Shown piece by piece: positions 27,545 to 36,410 of a stretch of 47,807 bases of DNA. Origin of the DNA: Paludibacteraceae bacterium (GTDB taxonomy: Bacteria > Bacteroidota > Bacteroidia > Bacteroidales > Paludibacteraceae); the NCBI GenBank assembly GCA_016938015.1, contig JAFGVL010000077.1, positions 1 to 47,807 of the forward strand, written 5' to 3'. Positions within the stretch are counted from its first letter, which is position 1, and each line of letters begins with the position of its first letter. The notes under the pieces were generated by a model. The model worked only from the letters and a program-made list of their open reading frames with translations, ran no database searches and had not been told where the DNA came from. Both the position numbers and the translations under genes were made by a program.

Positions 27545-27579
27545 AAGCCTTCTAAATTTTACTTATAGAAGGCTTTTAT
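27541..27579. terminator. Bidirectional terminator between the EamA gene and the peptidase
   Basis: Perfect 14-base inverted repeat ATAAAAGCCTTCTA / TAGAAGGCTTTTAT with an 11-base loop. The EamA stop codon TAA (27542-27544) is part of the left arm. A and T runs on both sides allow use in either direction, serving the convergent M23 gene too. Confidence 0.85.
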
Positions 27580-27599
27580 GTGTGTTTTATTTGTTAGTA

Positions 27600-28511
27600 T
27601 TAGTTGTAGCGTATACGTTGTCCGGGTTGTAATACTTTTTTTCTGCTAAACCCATTTAATTGACATATTTTTGATACCGAAGTACCGTATCTTTCAGCAA
27701 TATGCGAAAGTGTTTGACCACTTTTAACCTTGTGATATAACCTGTTTGAATTAGCTGTTTTGCCTTTTTGTTTGGTTTTTGTTTGATTAGACCAATCAAA
27801 AGCAATAGATTTAACCATAAAGTAACGGCATAATTTTGCTTCTCCCAATTCAAAATCGAATAGTTTTTCCGGATTAATAGGGTTTCCTAAAAAGCGAGTT
27901 TCAAAATGAAGGTGAGGCCCTGTGCTACGTCCTGTATTTCCTCCTAATCCGATAATTTCTCCGGCTCTTACTGTTTGTCCTTCTTCAACTAAAATTTTTG
28001 AAAAATGTCCGTATACTGTTTCTAATCCATTGTTATGTCTAACAACTACATATGATCCATATCCACCTCTGTCGTATTTTGTAATTCTTACTTTGCCATC
28101 AAAAGCCGCACCAACTGGGTCGCCAATATTTAATTTAATATCTATACCGTAATGATAGCGTTTCCATCGAGGTCCGAATCTTGACGTAACTTGACCCTCA
28201 ATTGGAGGAATGTATCCGGTACAATCAAAATAGATGGAATCAGGAACTTGTGCTATTTCTACCCTGCCGGCATTAACTCCTGTAGTGCCCCAAGTATCAT
28301 ATAAATCGTCGGCCGGCAATTCATCTTCAGAGCTATTTATATGTTTTGTTATAGCCGAATCTAAAGCATGACGTTGTTTACTAAACGACACGTTGTCGGC
28401 AAGAAGCGTTGAGGTAGTTCTCCGTGGAGGGCGCGGTGCGCTCATTTGAGAAAAACCTTCGGTAACTCCAAAGGTGCAACAAAGTAGTAATATGGTTATT
28501 TTTTTCTGCAT
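27600..28511 (-). CDS. M23 peptidase with C-terminal LysM domain
   Basis: 303-residue envelope protein with a signal peptide (MQKKITILLLCCTFGVTEGFSQ). The lysostaphin/M23 metallopeptidase domain spans about residues 105-225: YHYGIDIKLNIGDPVGAAFDGKV with the first zinc His and Asp, and PHLHFETR, the HxH motif supplying further ligands. A LysM peptidoglycan-binding domain follows at the C terminus (VKSGQTLSHIAERYG to GQRIRYN). It probably cleaves peptidoglycan cross-links or takes part in cell separation. It is preceded, on the same strand, by ndk 9 bases away. Confidence 0.93.
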   Translation of the reverse strand: MQKKITILLLCCTFGVTEGFSQMSAPRPPRRTTSTLLADNVSFSKQRHALDSAITKHINSSEDELPADDLYDTWGTTGVNAGRVEIAQVPDSIYFDCTGYIPPIEGQVTSRFGPRWKRYHYGIDIKLNIGDPVGAAFDGKVRITKYDRGGYGSYVVVRHNNGLETVYGHFSKILVEEGQTVRAGEIIGLGGNTGRSTGPHLHFETRFLGNPINPEKLFDFELGEAKLCRYFMVKSIAFDWSNQTKTKQKGKTANSNRLYHKVKSGQTLSHIAERYGTSVSKICQLNGFSRKKVLQPGQRIRYN

Positions 28512-28520
28512 GTTGTATTA

Positions 28521-28982
28521 TTAGATTTCATCGCTTGAGTAAATAGCTGTATCAATTGTGCGTGTATAATTGAAATAATCGTCGGCTTTAAAAAAGCGTT
28601 TTAATTCAACAGCTGCATTTTCAAGAGAATCCGATGAATGCACGATGTTTTCTTGCATACTCATGCTTAAATCGCCTCTAATTGTACCGGCATCAGCCAT
28701 TCTACTATTAGTAGTGCCACACATAGTACGTACAACATTAACACAATCAACTCCTTCCCAGCAACAAATAACTACCGGTGTTGCTTGCATAGCGGCTTTT
28801 AATTTAGGGAAAAAAGGTTTGTTTACCAGGTGGTTATAATGTTCGTGGAGAATTTCGTCGGATAGTTGTGTCATTTTCATAGCTACAAGGCGTAGCCCTT
28901 TTCTTTCAAATCGTGAAATAACTTCTCCGATTAATTGGCGATTAACTGCGCTAGGTTTTACAATTACAAATGTTCTTTCCAT
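28521..28982 (-). CDS. ndk: Nucleoside diphosphate kinase
   Basis: 153-residue kinase that transfers phosphate from ATP to nucleoside diphosphates through a phospho-histidine. The catalytic residue is His115 in the NIVHSSDS motif. FVIVKPSAV at the N terminus and the MADAGTIRGDLS segment are conserved in Ndk. It is slightly longer than the E. coli enzyme (143). It lies between recG and the M23 gene, all on the minus strand; the 92-base gap upstream has no convincing -7 element. Confidence 0.96.
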   Translation of the reverse strand: MERTFVIVKPSAVNRQLIGEVISRFERKGLRLVAMKMTQLSDEILHEHYNHLVNKPFFPKLKAAMQATPVVICCWEGVDCVNVVRTMCGTTNSRMADAGTIRGDLSMSMQENIVHSSDSLENAAVELKRFFKADDYFNYTRTIDTAIYSSDEI

Positions 28983-29074
28983 GATTAAATTTAGGTGTTT
29001 TGATTGATGTTAAAATTTCAAGGGAATCAAAGAAATAAAATAATGTTGATAAAAACAAGCGTAATTTGTATTTT

Positions 29075-31168
29075 TTAACTAATAACACTCCAATTTACCG
29101 TGTTTTTTGTCTTTTTGTTTAGTTGATAGGTTAAAATACGGTTTTCCGGCGATTCCAGCGAAGGATCTTTGTCTAAAATTTCAATGGCTTTTTTCCTTCC
29201 TAAGCTTAATAAATGACTATCATGAGCCAAATTGGCAATTTTTAATTCAAAGGGCATTCCGCTTTGGGTGGTTCCATCCATATCTCCGGGACCGCGCATT
29301 TGTAAGTCGGCTTCCGAAATTTCGAAACCATCGTTACTTTTAACCATGATTTCCATGCGTTTTTTTGTTTCGGTAGTTATTTTAAAAGGAGTTAAAAGTA
29401 TGCAGTAAGATTGTTCTGCTCCTCTTCCAACTCTACCGCGCAATTGGTGAAGTTGAGATAAGCCGAATCGTTCGGCGCTTTCTATTACCATTACAGATGC
29501 GTTTGGTACATTTACGCCCACTTCAATAACGGTGGTTGCTACCATAATTTGCGTTTCCCCCGAAACAAATTTCTTCATTTCATCGTCTTTTTTGGCTGCT
29601 TTCATTTTGCCGTGAATCATGCTAATGTTAAATTGAGGCAAGTGCTCTTTAAAATAAACATATCCTTCTTCTAAGTTACGCAAATCGATTTTTTCCGACT
29701 CTTGTATTAGCGGATAAACGATGTAAACTTGTCTGCCGGCATTAATCTGTTTGCTTAAAAACCCTAGTAGGGCAGTACGTTTGTTGTCGTAATAATGGTA
29801 TGTTTGAATGGCTTTTCTGCCGGGTGGAAGTTCGTCTATTACAGAAACCTCTAAATCTCCATACACTGTCATTGCTAAAGTTCTTGGAATGGGGGTTGCT
29901 GTCATTACCAATATATGTGGAGGCTGTATGTTTTTATTCCACAATTTTGCTCGTTGAGCTACTCCAAATCTATGTTGCTCGTCGATTATCACTAACCCTA
30001 AATTGTTAAAAACAACACTATCTTCGATTAAAGCGTGTGTTCCTATAAGTATATTGAGTTCACCGGAAAGCAGTTGAGTGTGTATTTTTTCTCTGTTTTT
30101 TTTCTTTGTAGAGCCTGTTAGCAAAGCTGTAGAGATGCCAATAGTGCCTAATAATTGGTTAATGGTGTCATAATGTTGGGTGGCTAAAATTTCCGTTGGT
30201 GCCATTATGCAAGCCTGAAAGCCGTTGTCAATAGCCATCAACATCGATAATAGTGCAACGAGCGTTTTACCGCTACCTACATCTCCTTGTAAAAGTCGGT
30301 TCATTTGTTTGCCCGAACCCAGATCTTTGCGAATTTCTTTGAGCACTTTTTTTTGAGCTCCGGTAAGTTCAAAAGGTAAAAACTCTTTATAAAAGGTGTT
30401 AAAGAAGTAATCTATTTTCGGAAAAACAAATCCCTTGTATTTTAATTCTCGGTATTTTGATTGTCTTAGAATACTTAATTGAATATAAAACAGTTCTTCA
30501 AATTTTAGTCGGTGTTGTGCCTTTTTTAAGAGTTCTGCTTGTTGAGGAAAGTGGATATTAATTAGTGCATCGTGCAATGGCATCAAATTATATTCATCTA
30601 CAAGATACTTAGGCAGCGTTTCGGCAATTGGTGTGCCGATGCTTTTTAGGGCTGTATACACTAATTTCCGTATGGCAGTAGAATTCAGAAAGTGTTTCTT
30701 CATGTTTTCTGAAGTGTTGTAGTGAGCTTGCCAGCCTAGCGTTTGTTCTTGATTTTCGCTGTTTGCAATGTCAATATCCGGATGAATAATGGTGTAATTT
30801 CCTTTAAAATAGCTTGGTTTACCAAAAACAAGGTAAACGGCATTTGTTTTAAGTTTATCTTCTACGTAACGAATGCCTTGAAACCAAACTAATTCGACTT
30901 GTCCTGTGGTGTCGTAAAGAAAAGCTGAAAGGCGTTGATTTCGACCTTCGCCTGTTTTTTTGATGTTTCGTAGTTTCCCTTTTAATTGGATGTAAGAGAT
31001 GTCTGCATTTATTTCATGAACATAATATATACGGCTTCTATCAATATATTTGTAGGGGTAGTATGAGAGTAAATCTTCTACTGTATAGATAGCTAATTCT
31101 TTTTTAAGTATATCAGCTCTTTTAGGGCCTATACCCGGCAAAAATTGTATGTCGCTCGATATATCCAT
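29075..31168 (-). CDS. recG: ATP-dependent DNA helicase RecG
   Basis: 697-residue branch-migrating helicase for replication fork reversal and Holliday junction processing. An N-terminal wedge/OB region (IQFLPGIGPKRADILKKELA, LKGKLRNIKKTG) is followed by Walker A LLQGDVGSGKTLVALL, motif II IIDEQHRFGVAQRAKLW, the TATPIPRTLAMTVYGDLEVSVI segment, motif V-VI QIMVATTVIEVGVNVPNA and HQLRGRVGRG. All agree with RecG. Its ATG directly abuts the ispD stop on the same strand, so the two are co-expressed. Confidence 0.97.
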   Translation of the reverse strand: MDISSDIQFLPGIGPKRADILKKELAIYTVEDLLSYYPYKYIDRSRIYYVHEINADISYIQLKGKLRNIKKTGEGRNQRLSAFLYDTTGQVELVWFQGIRYVEDKLKTNAVYLVFGKPSYFKGNYTIIHPDIDIANSENQEQTLGWQAHYNTSENMKKHFLNSTAIRKLVYTALKSIGTPIAETLPKYLVDEYNLMPLHDALINIHFPQQAELLKKAQHRLKFEELFYIQLSILRQSKYRELKYKGFVFPKIDYFFNTFYKEFLPFELTGAQKKVLKEIRKDLGSGKQMNRLLQGDVGSGKTLVALLSMLMAIDNGFQACIMAPTEILATQHYDTINQLLGTIGISTALLTGSTKKKNREKIHTQLLSGELNILIGTHALIEDSVVFNNLGLVIIDEQHRFGVAQRAKLWNKNIQPPHILVMTATPIPRTLAMTVYGDLEVSVIDELPPGRKAIQTYHYYDNKRTALLGFLSKQINAGRQVYIVYPLIQESEKIDLRNLEEGYVYFKEHLPQFNISMIHGKMKAAKKDDEMKKFVSGETQIMVATTVIEVGVNVPNASVMVIESAERFGLSQLHQLRGRVGRGAEQSYCILLTPFKITTETKKRMEIMVKSNDGFEISEADLQMRGPGDMDGTTQSGMPFELKIANLAHDSHLLSLGRKKAIEILDKDPSLESPENRILTYQLNKKTKNTVNWSVIS

Positions 31169-31843
31169 TTATTCAAAAAATCGAAGTAAGAAATTTTCAG
31201 CAAGTTCCAAATCGTAGGGTGTAGTAACTTTTATATTTTCTCTGTTTCCATCGACTAAATATATTTTTTCTCCTAACGATTCAACTACACCGGCATCGTC
31301 AGTAAATGCTTCAGAGAAATCTTGTTCATAGGCCTTTTTTAATAATTTGCCAGTAAATACTTGGGGTGTTTGAATCAAGTAATAGTTGTTTCTGTTTAAT
31401 GCTTTGTTTTCAGTTTCGTCGTAGTACCTTATACTGTCGATAACTGGTAAACAAGGTACGGCAGTGCCTTTTAGTTGTGCATTATTAAAACAGCGAGCAA
31501 TTGTTTTTTGGCTTACAAATGGCCGAACGCCATCATGTACAGCAATTAACCCATCACTGTGAATGGTGTTAAGTCCATTTAAAACAGAATGAAACCTGGT
31601 TTTACCTCCTTCTACAATTTTGTGTGGAATAGTGCAGTTATATTTCTGGCATAGCTCTTGCCAATAACCAATTTCAGCTGATGGAAGAACAAGTATAATT
31701 TGCAACTGGCTATCGTATTGATAAAATCTTTTTAAGGTATGAATAAGAATTGGTGTTCCTGCTAATAGCATAAACTGCTTTGGTATAGCAGATTGCATTC
31801 GAGAACCTTTTCCGCCGGCAACTATAATAGCATATTTTTGCAT
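31169..31843 (-). CDS. ispD: 2-C-methyl-D-erythritol 4-phosphate cytidylyltransferase
   Basis: 224-residue enzyme of the non-mevalonate isoprenoid pathway, making CDP-ME from MEP and CTP. Typical segments: IIVAGGKGSRMQ (nucleotide binding), VHDGVRPFVSQ, and TDDAGVVESLG, with LVDGNRENIKVTTPYDL near the end. The longest frame starts at 31891, but the ATG at 31843 gives the conserved N terminus (MQKYAIIVAGG). The stop is the base before recG's start. A promoter lies 23 bases upstream. Confidence 0.94.
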   Translation of the reverse strand: MQKYAIIVAGGKGSRMQSAIPKQFMLLAGTPILIHTLKRFYQYDSQLQIILVLPSAEIGYWQELCQKYNCTIPHKIVEGGKTRFHSVLNGLNTIHSDGLIAVHDGVRPFVSQKTIARCFNNAQLKGTAVPCLPVIDSIRYYDETENKALNRNNYYLIQTPQVFTGKLLKKAYEQDFSEAFTDDAGVVESLGEKIYLVDGNRENIKVTTPYDLELAENFLLRFFE

Positions 31844-31865
31844 GATGTACAAATGTTGTTTATAA

Positions 31866-31873
31866 CAAAGATA
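31866..31873 (-). promoter_or_regulatory. Predicted -7 promoter element of ispD-recG
   Basis: Minus-strand TATCTTTG with an upstream TTTG at a short spacing of 15. Predicted leader about 16 bases. It is divergent from the promoter of the SPOR gene 60 bases away. Confidence 0.5.
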
Positions 31874-31933
31874 AATTATTCTGTTATACAAATAAAAATC
31901 ACAATAAAATTAAGCTTTAAACTCACATTTTCA

Positions 31934-31941
31934 TACCTTTG
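31934..31941 (+). promoter_or_regulatory. Predicted -7 promoter element of the SPOR-domain gene
   Basis: TACCTTTG, a match to TAnnTTTG, giving a leader of about 15 bases before the ATG at 31963. No clear -33 element. Confidence 0.45.
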
Positions 31942-31962
31942 TAGCCTAATTTGTTTACAATT

Positions 31963-32463
31963 ATGAGTAGATTCTATATTTTATTCCTTTTCATCGCTTT
32001 ATTCAATTCTATTTGTTGTTTTTCTCAGCAACAAGACGAAGTAGAGAGTAAGCTTATAAAACCCACTATTTTTGAAACATTGACCAACAATGTGGATAGT
32101 AATGAGGGGACGGTTATTTTAACACAAGATGATCGTATTAAACAATTAGTGTTTAAAAAAAAGGAAAAGGCTCTGAATACAAAATTACTTGCAACAACAA
32201 GTGGTTTTAGAGTGCAAGTATTTTCCAGCAACGAACAAAAAACAGCAAAAGTTCAGGCCTATAAAATTGAGGAGAGAATCAAAGAAAAGTTTCCCGAAAT
32301 GGCTGTTTATGTAAGTTACTTATCTCCTTTTTGGAAAGTAAGAATTGGCGATTGTGTCACTACAGTCGAAGCTAATTCTTTAAGAGACGAGATAAAAAGA
32401 GAATTTCCTGAATATCAACAAGAAACATACATTGTTAAAGACCAAATATTAATGATGGAGTAA
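31963..32463 (+). CDS. Secreted SPOR-domain protein
   Basis: 166-residue protein with a signal peptide (MSRFYILFLFIALFNSICCFS) and a C-terminal SPOR-like domain: GFRVQVFSSNEQKTAKVQAYKI, then VYVSYLSPFWKVRIGDCVTTVEAN and REFPEYQQETYIV. SPOR domains bind glycan strands stripped of stem peptides at the division septum, so it is probably a periplasmic peptidoglycan-binding protein, perhaps linked to division. The ATG at 31963 is chosen over a TTG four codons upstream because the signal peptide starts there. folE begins 28 bases downstream. Confidence 0.8.
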   Translation: MSRFYILFLFIALFNSICCFSQQQDEVESKLIKPTIFETLTNNVDSNEGTVILTQDDRIKQLVFKKKEKALNTKLLATTSGFRVQVFSSNEQKTAKVQAYKIEERIKEKFPEMAVYVSYLSPFWKVRIGDCVTTVEANSLRDEIKREFPEYQQETYIVKDQILMME

Positions 32464-32490
32464 GTGTAGTACTTTTTAAAAATTATATAG

Positions 32491-33081
32491 ATGACTAATT
32501 TAAAGAATAATGAACAGACATTTGGTAAAAATACTGAGCAAATAGCTGAATATTATAAAAAAATTATTGAATTGCTTGGAGAAGATGTTAATCGTGAAGG
32601 ACTTTTAAGAACGCCTATACGTGTGGCAAAAGCTATGGAATTTCTTACACAAGGTTATGATATCAATCCGGAAGATATTCTCAAAAGTGCTATGTTTAAA
32701 GAAGATTATCGTCAGATGGTAATTGTTAAAGAAATTGATTTTTATTCTATGTGTGAACATCATATGTTACCATTTTTTGGGAAAGCACATATTGCTTATA
32801 TACCCAATGGATATATTACCGGCTTAAGTAAAATAGCTCGTATTGTTGATGTGTATGCTCGCAGACTTCAAATACAAGAGCGTCTTACTACTGATATAAA
32901 GAGCTGTATTCAGCGAACCCTTAATCCTTTAGGCGTTATGGTAGTTATTGAAGCACAACATATGTGTATGCAAATGCGTGGGGTTGAAAAACAAAATTCG
33001 ATTACAACTACTTCCGATTTTACCGGGGTTTTTGAGAGCCAAAAAACCCGCGAAGAATTTGTATCCTTGATTAAAAGGTAA
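32491..33081 (+). CDS. folE: GTP cyclohydrolase I
   Basis: 196-residue enzyme converting GTP to 7,8-dihydroneopterin triphosphate, the first step of tetrahydrofolate synthesis. The zinc ligands are visible: [18 protein letters not shown] carries Cys and His, and [19 protein letters not shown] the second Cys. [15 protein letters not shown] is also conserved. The length is as expected for the type IA enzyme. A terminator follows at 33199-33232. It shares the region with the SPOR gene but has no functional link to it. Confidence 0.97.
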   Translation: MTNLKNNEQTFGKNTEQIAEYYKKIIELLGEDVNREGLLRTPIRVAKAMEFLTQGYDINPEDILKSAMFKEDYRQMVIVKEIDFYSMCEHHMLPFFGKAHIAYIPNGYITGLSKIARIVDVYARRLQIQERLTTDIKSCIQRTLNPLGVMVVIEAQHMCMQMRGVEKQNSITTTSDFTGVFESQKTREEFVSLIKR

Positions 33082-33198
33082 CGATGCCAAAAATAGTTGG
33101 TAATATTCTTTAAAGAGGTCATTATCATTGATATATAGAGAAGTTTACTGAAATTCGTTCTATTTTTGACATTTATGCCTTTTTCTCAAATAGAACAA

Positions 33199-33232
33199 AA
33201 AAATAGCTGACAGTTAACTGTCAGCTATTTTT
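33199..33232. terminator. Bidirectional terminator between folE and secDF
   Basis: Perfect 34-base palindrome (AAAATAGCTGACAGTT mirrored as AACTGTCAGCTATTTT plus one pair each side), flanked by A and T runs, between convergent genes. A hairpin would need to open a few central pairs to form the loop. Confidence 0.8.
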
Positions 33233-33253
33233 ATATTTCTTTAAAAGAAAATG

Positions 33254-36200
33254 TTATTTTGTAACACCCAACTCTTTCTTATTTTTATATTTTTTACTTC
33301 TTATCATAGTCTCAAATACAACCGGTACTGCTAAAAACAGGGTTGAATAAGAACCGGCAACAGTACCCACTACCAAAGCAAACATAAATCCTCTAATTAC
33401 ATCGCCACCTAAGAATAAGATACACAATAACACCAATAACACAGTTAATGAAGTACTGAATGTTCTACCTAAAGTTGAGTTTAACGAGTCGTTAAGCAAC
33501 TCCCTTAACGGACGGTTAGGATATAATCCTTTGTATTCGCGAATACGGTCAAAAATAACTACGGTATCATTTACAGAGAACCCAATGATAGTTAATATTG
33601 CTGCCACAAACGATTGGTCTACTTCTAAAGCAAAAGGCATTATTTTATAAAACAAGGAATAACAAATTATAATAATAAATGCATCGTGTGCTAAAGAGAA
33701 TATAGCTCCAAGTGAGAACGCAATATTTCTAAAGCGAATAAATATATATAAACCGATACCCAAAATAGAAAGTATCATCGCCCATACGGCAGAGTTCTTT
33801 ATATCGTCGGCAATAGCAGGTCCTACTTTTTGAGAACTGATGATGTTTTTATTGATAAACTCATCTTTGCTCACACCTCCCAACACTGGTTTTAATCCAT
33901 TATAAAGCCTTGTATGTATTTCGTCGTCTATTTCTTGGCTTTGCTCGCTAATCTTAAAATTGGTAGATATACGTACTCGGTTATCTCCTTTGTCAGCTTC
34001 GTTCGATTTGATAGTTATAACACTTAAAGCTTCACCATCGAACGATTCACTCAATAAGTTTCGTAGTTCTTCTGTTTCTACTTTGTTGTTAAAGCTTACA
34101 ATGTAATTTCTACCACCACTAAAATCAATACCTTGATTTAATCCGTTTGTAAATAAAGATACTGTTCCAATTAAAATGATAGTACCCGAAATAATATACC
34201 CTAGTTTTCGCTTACCGATAAAATCGAATGTAGGATGACTAAACCAATTTTTGGTAACTTTTGTAGAGAACGTAAGCTTTTTGTTCAATTTATCCGATTT
34301 AAAAACAAAATCGTAGAAGAATCTTGACAATATAAATCCTGTAATTAAAGACGTAATTATACCTATTATCAATGTAGTAGCAAACCCTTTAATAGGACCT
34401 GTACCAAAAATAAAGAGTACAATACCCGTTAGCATAGAAGTAAGGTTGGCATCAATAATTGCAGATGCCGATTGGCTATAACCCTCTTTAATTGCATTTT
34501 GAGGGTTCTTGCCCATTCTCAGTTCTTCTCTTGCTCTTTCGTAAATAAGCACATTGGTATCTACAGCCATACCAAGGGTTAACACAATACCGGCAATGCC
34601 CGGCAAGGTAAGTACTCCTTTAAAGGAAGCTAAAATAGCCAATAACAAAAATACGTTTCCTAATAAGGCAATATTAGCAATGATTCCCGGCACTAAACCA
34701 TAATAAAGCATCATGTACAACATAATTAGTGCAAATGCAATAACAAAAGACATCAATCCTTTTTCGATTGATTCTTGTCCTAATGTTGGTCCAACCACAT
34801 CTTCTTGTACAATACGAGTAGGTGCAGGCATTCTACCCGATTTTAATACGTTAGCCAAATCTTTTGCTTCTTCAACAGTAAAGTTTCCAGTTATTTCGGA
34901 ACGTCCGCCGGGAATTTTATCGTTTACTCGAGGTGCAGAATATACATATCCGTCTAACACAATAGCAATAGATCTTCCTATATTTTGTTCTGTAAGTCTT
35001 GCCCAAATGTTCGCTCCATCTGGGTCCATTTGCATATTTACGGTAGCGTATGAAGAGTACTGACCGAAATCGCTCGAAGCATCTGTAATTACATCTCCTT
35101 CAAGTGGTGCTTTTTTCTCAGCAGTATTTGTAATTTTTATGGCATACAATTGAAATACTTGTTCTTTCTCATCAATAGCTTTTACACCCCATTTAAAAAT
35201 TAAATCAGATTTTAATAAAGCCTTTACTTGAGGAGTATTCAAATATTTATTAATTTTTGACGTGTCACCGTAATGAGCTACTCCAACTACAGCTCCATCG
35301 GCAGGCTGACCGTTTTGCGTTAAGTTTAATTGTAAAATGCTAAACAAGGGATTTTCTTTTTCACGTTGTGCTCTGGTAGCTTCATCGCTTGTTGCAGATT
35401 GTGTTTTAGTTCCTGCAGTTGATTTTAAGCTGTCAATAAGTAATTGTTGAGCCGATTTTTTTACAGGAACAGAAACAGCACTGGTATCTTCTGTTTGTAC
35501 TGTAGAGTCTATAGCAGGAGCATAAGTACTTTTTAGCAGGGTGTTAACCGCCACCAAATTGTCGGTTATTTCTTTTAATTCGTAGGTTTCCCAAAACTCC
35601 AAGTTTGCTGTTCCTTGCAATAATTTACGTACACGTTCAGGCTCTTTAATTCCCGGCAATTCTATTAAAATACGACCGGTAGTTTCTAAGCGTTGAATGT
35701 TAGGTTGAACTACCCCAAAACGGTCGATACGAGTACGCAACACATTGAATGAATTTGCTACTGCAGCTTCAACTTCGGCACGCAACACTTTCATTACATC
35801 CTCGTTAGATGCATTGAGAGGAATTTTATCTTTTAGTTCGTAAGTACTAAAAATAGTTGATAAGCGTGCATTAGGGTCAATTTCTTTGTACGCTTGTTCA
35901 AACAAAGTTAAAAAATCAGCCTGACTGCTTGCTTGTCTTTTTTGAGCAAGACTCATGGCTTTGTTAAAGTTTTCTGAACTATTATTGTTTGATAAAGCTT
36001 TTACAATATCCGGTACCGACACTTCAAGGGTAACATTCATACCCCCTTTAAGGTCGAGCCCTAAATTGATTTCTTTTTCTCTACATTCTTTTAGAGTATA
36101 ACCTAACCATACAGGATTGGCTGATAAAGAATCTAAAAAATAATATTCTTTTTGAATATCACCTTTTGCATACTCTTTCGCTTTGTTTGAGTAGTAATTA

Positions 36201-36283
36201 GTTACAAAGCTGAACGACAAATAAAATAGACACACTACTATTAAAGCGCCTGCTAACACTTTAATAAATCCTTTGTTTTGCAT
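33254..36283 (-). CDS. secDF: Fused protein translocase subunit SecDF
   Basis: 1009-residue membrane protein that uses the proton gradient to assist protein export through SecYEG. It is the fused SecD-SecF form usual in Bacteroidota. The N-terminal SecD part has LGLDLKGGMNVTLEVSVPD after the first helix, a long periplasmic region (including TTGRILIELPGIKEPERVR), and the six-helix module with GLMSFVIAFALIMLYMMLYYG and AMVDTNVLIYERAREEL-like sequences. The SecF part begins near residue 690 with GIDFSGGRNYIVSFN and ends with IIGFSVNDTVVIFDRIRE and TFSTSLTVLLVLLCILFLGG. A long insertion containing Ser/Gln/Thr-rich stretches lies in the SecD periplasmic region. Highly confident. Confidence 0.97.
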   Translation of the reverse strand: MQNKGFIKVLAGALIVVCLFYLSFSFVTNYYSNKAKEYAKGDIQKEYYFLDSLSANPVWLGYTLKECREKEINLGLDLKGGMNVTLEVSVPDIVKALSNNNSSENFNKAMSLAQKRQASSQADFLTLFEQAYKEIDPNARLSTIFSTYELKDKIPLNASNEDVMKVLRAEVEAAVANSFNVLRTRIDRFGVVQPNIQRLETTGRILIELPGIKEPERVRKLLQGTANLEFWETYELKEITDNLVAVNTLLKSTYAPAIDSTVQTEDTSAVSVPVKKSAQQLLIDSLKSTAGTKTQSATSDEATRAQREKENPLFSILQLNLTQNGQPADGAVVGVAHYGDTSKINKYLNTPQVKALLKSDLIFKWGVKAIDEKEQVFQLYAIKITNTAEKKAPLEGDVITDASSDFGQYSSYATVNMQMDPDGANIWARLTEQNIGRSIAIVLDGYVYSAPRVNDKIPGGRSEITGNFTVEEAKDLANVLKSGRMPAPTRIVQEDVVGPTLGQESIEKGLMSFVIAFALIMLYMMLYYGLVPGIIANIALLGNVFLLLAILASFKGVLTLPGIAGIVLTLGMAVDTNVLIYERAREELRMGKNPQNAIKEGYSQSASAIIDANLTSMLTGIVLFIFGTGPIKGFATTLIIGIITSLITGFILSRFFYDFVFKSDKLNKKLTFSTKVTKNWFSHPTFDFIGKRKLGYIISGTIILIGTVSLFTNGLNQGIDFSGGRNYIVSFNNKVETEELRNLLSESFDGEALSVITIKSNEADKGDNRVRISTNFKISEQSQEIDDEIHTRLYNGLKPVLGGVSKDEFINKNIISSQKVGPAIADDIKNSAVWAMILSILGIGLYIFIRFRNIAFSLGAIFSLAHDAFIIIICYSLFYKIMPFALEVDQSFVAAILTIIGFSVNDTVVIFDRIREYKGLYPNRPLRELLNDSLNSTLGRTFSTSLTVLLVLLCILFLGGDVIRGFMFALVVGTVAGSYSTLFLAVPVVFETMIRSKKYKNKKELGVTK

Positions 36284-36330
36284 GAGAAATTATTTTAAGA
36301 GTTTAACTATTAGTTTTTTAAAATGAGGTG

Positions 36331-36338
36331 CAAATATA
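36331..36338 (-). promoter_or_regulatory. Predicted -7 promoter element of secDF
   Basis: Minus-strand TATATTTG preceded by a run of A/T. Predicted leader about 40 bases. Confidence 0.45.
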
Positions 36339-36410
36339 AGTTTTTTTTTTTACAAAGTAGTTTGCAGTCATTTAAATCCGCAATTTATTGTTTATTCAAT
36401 CCTATTACAG

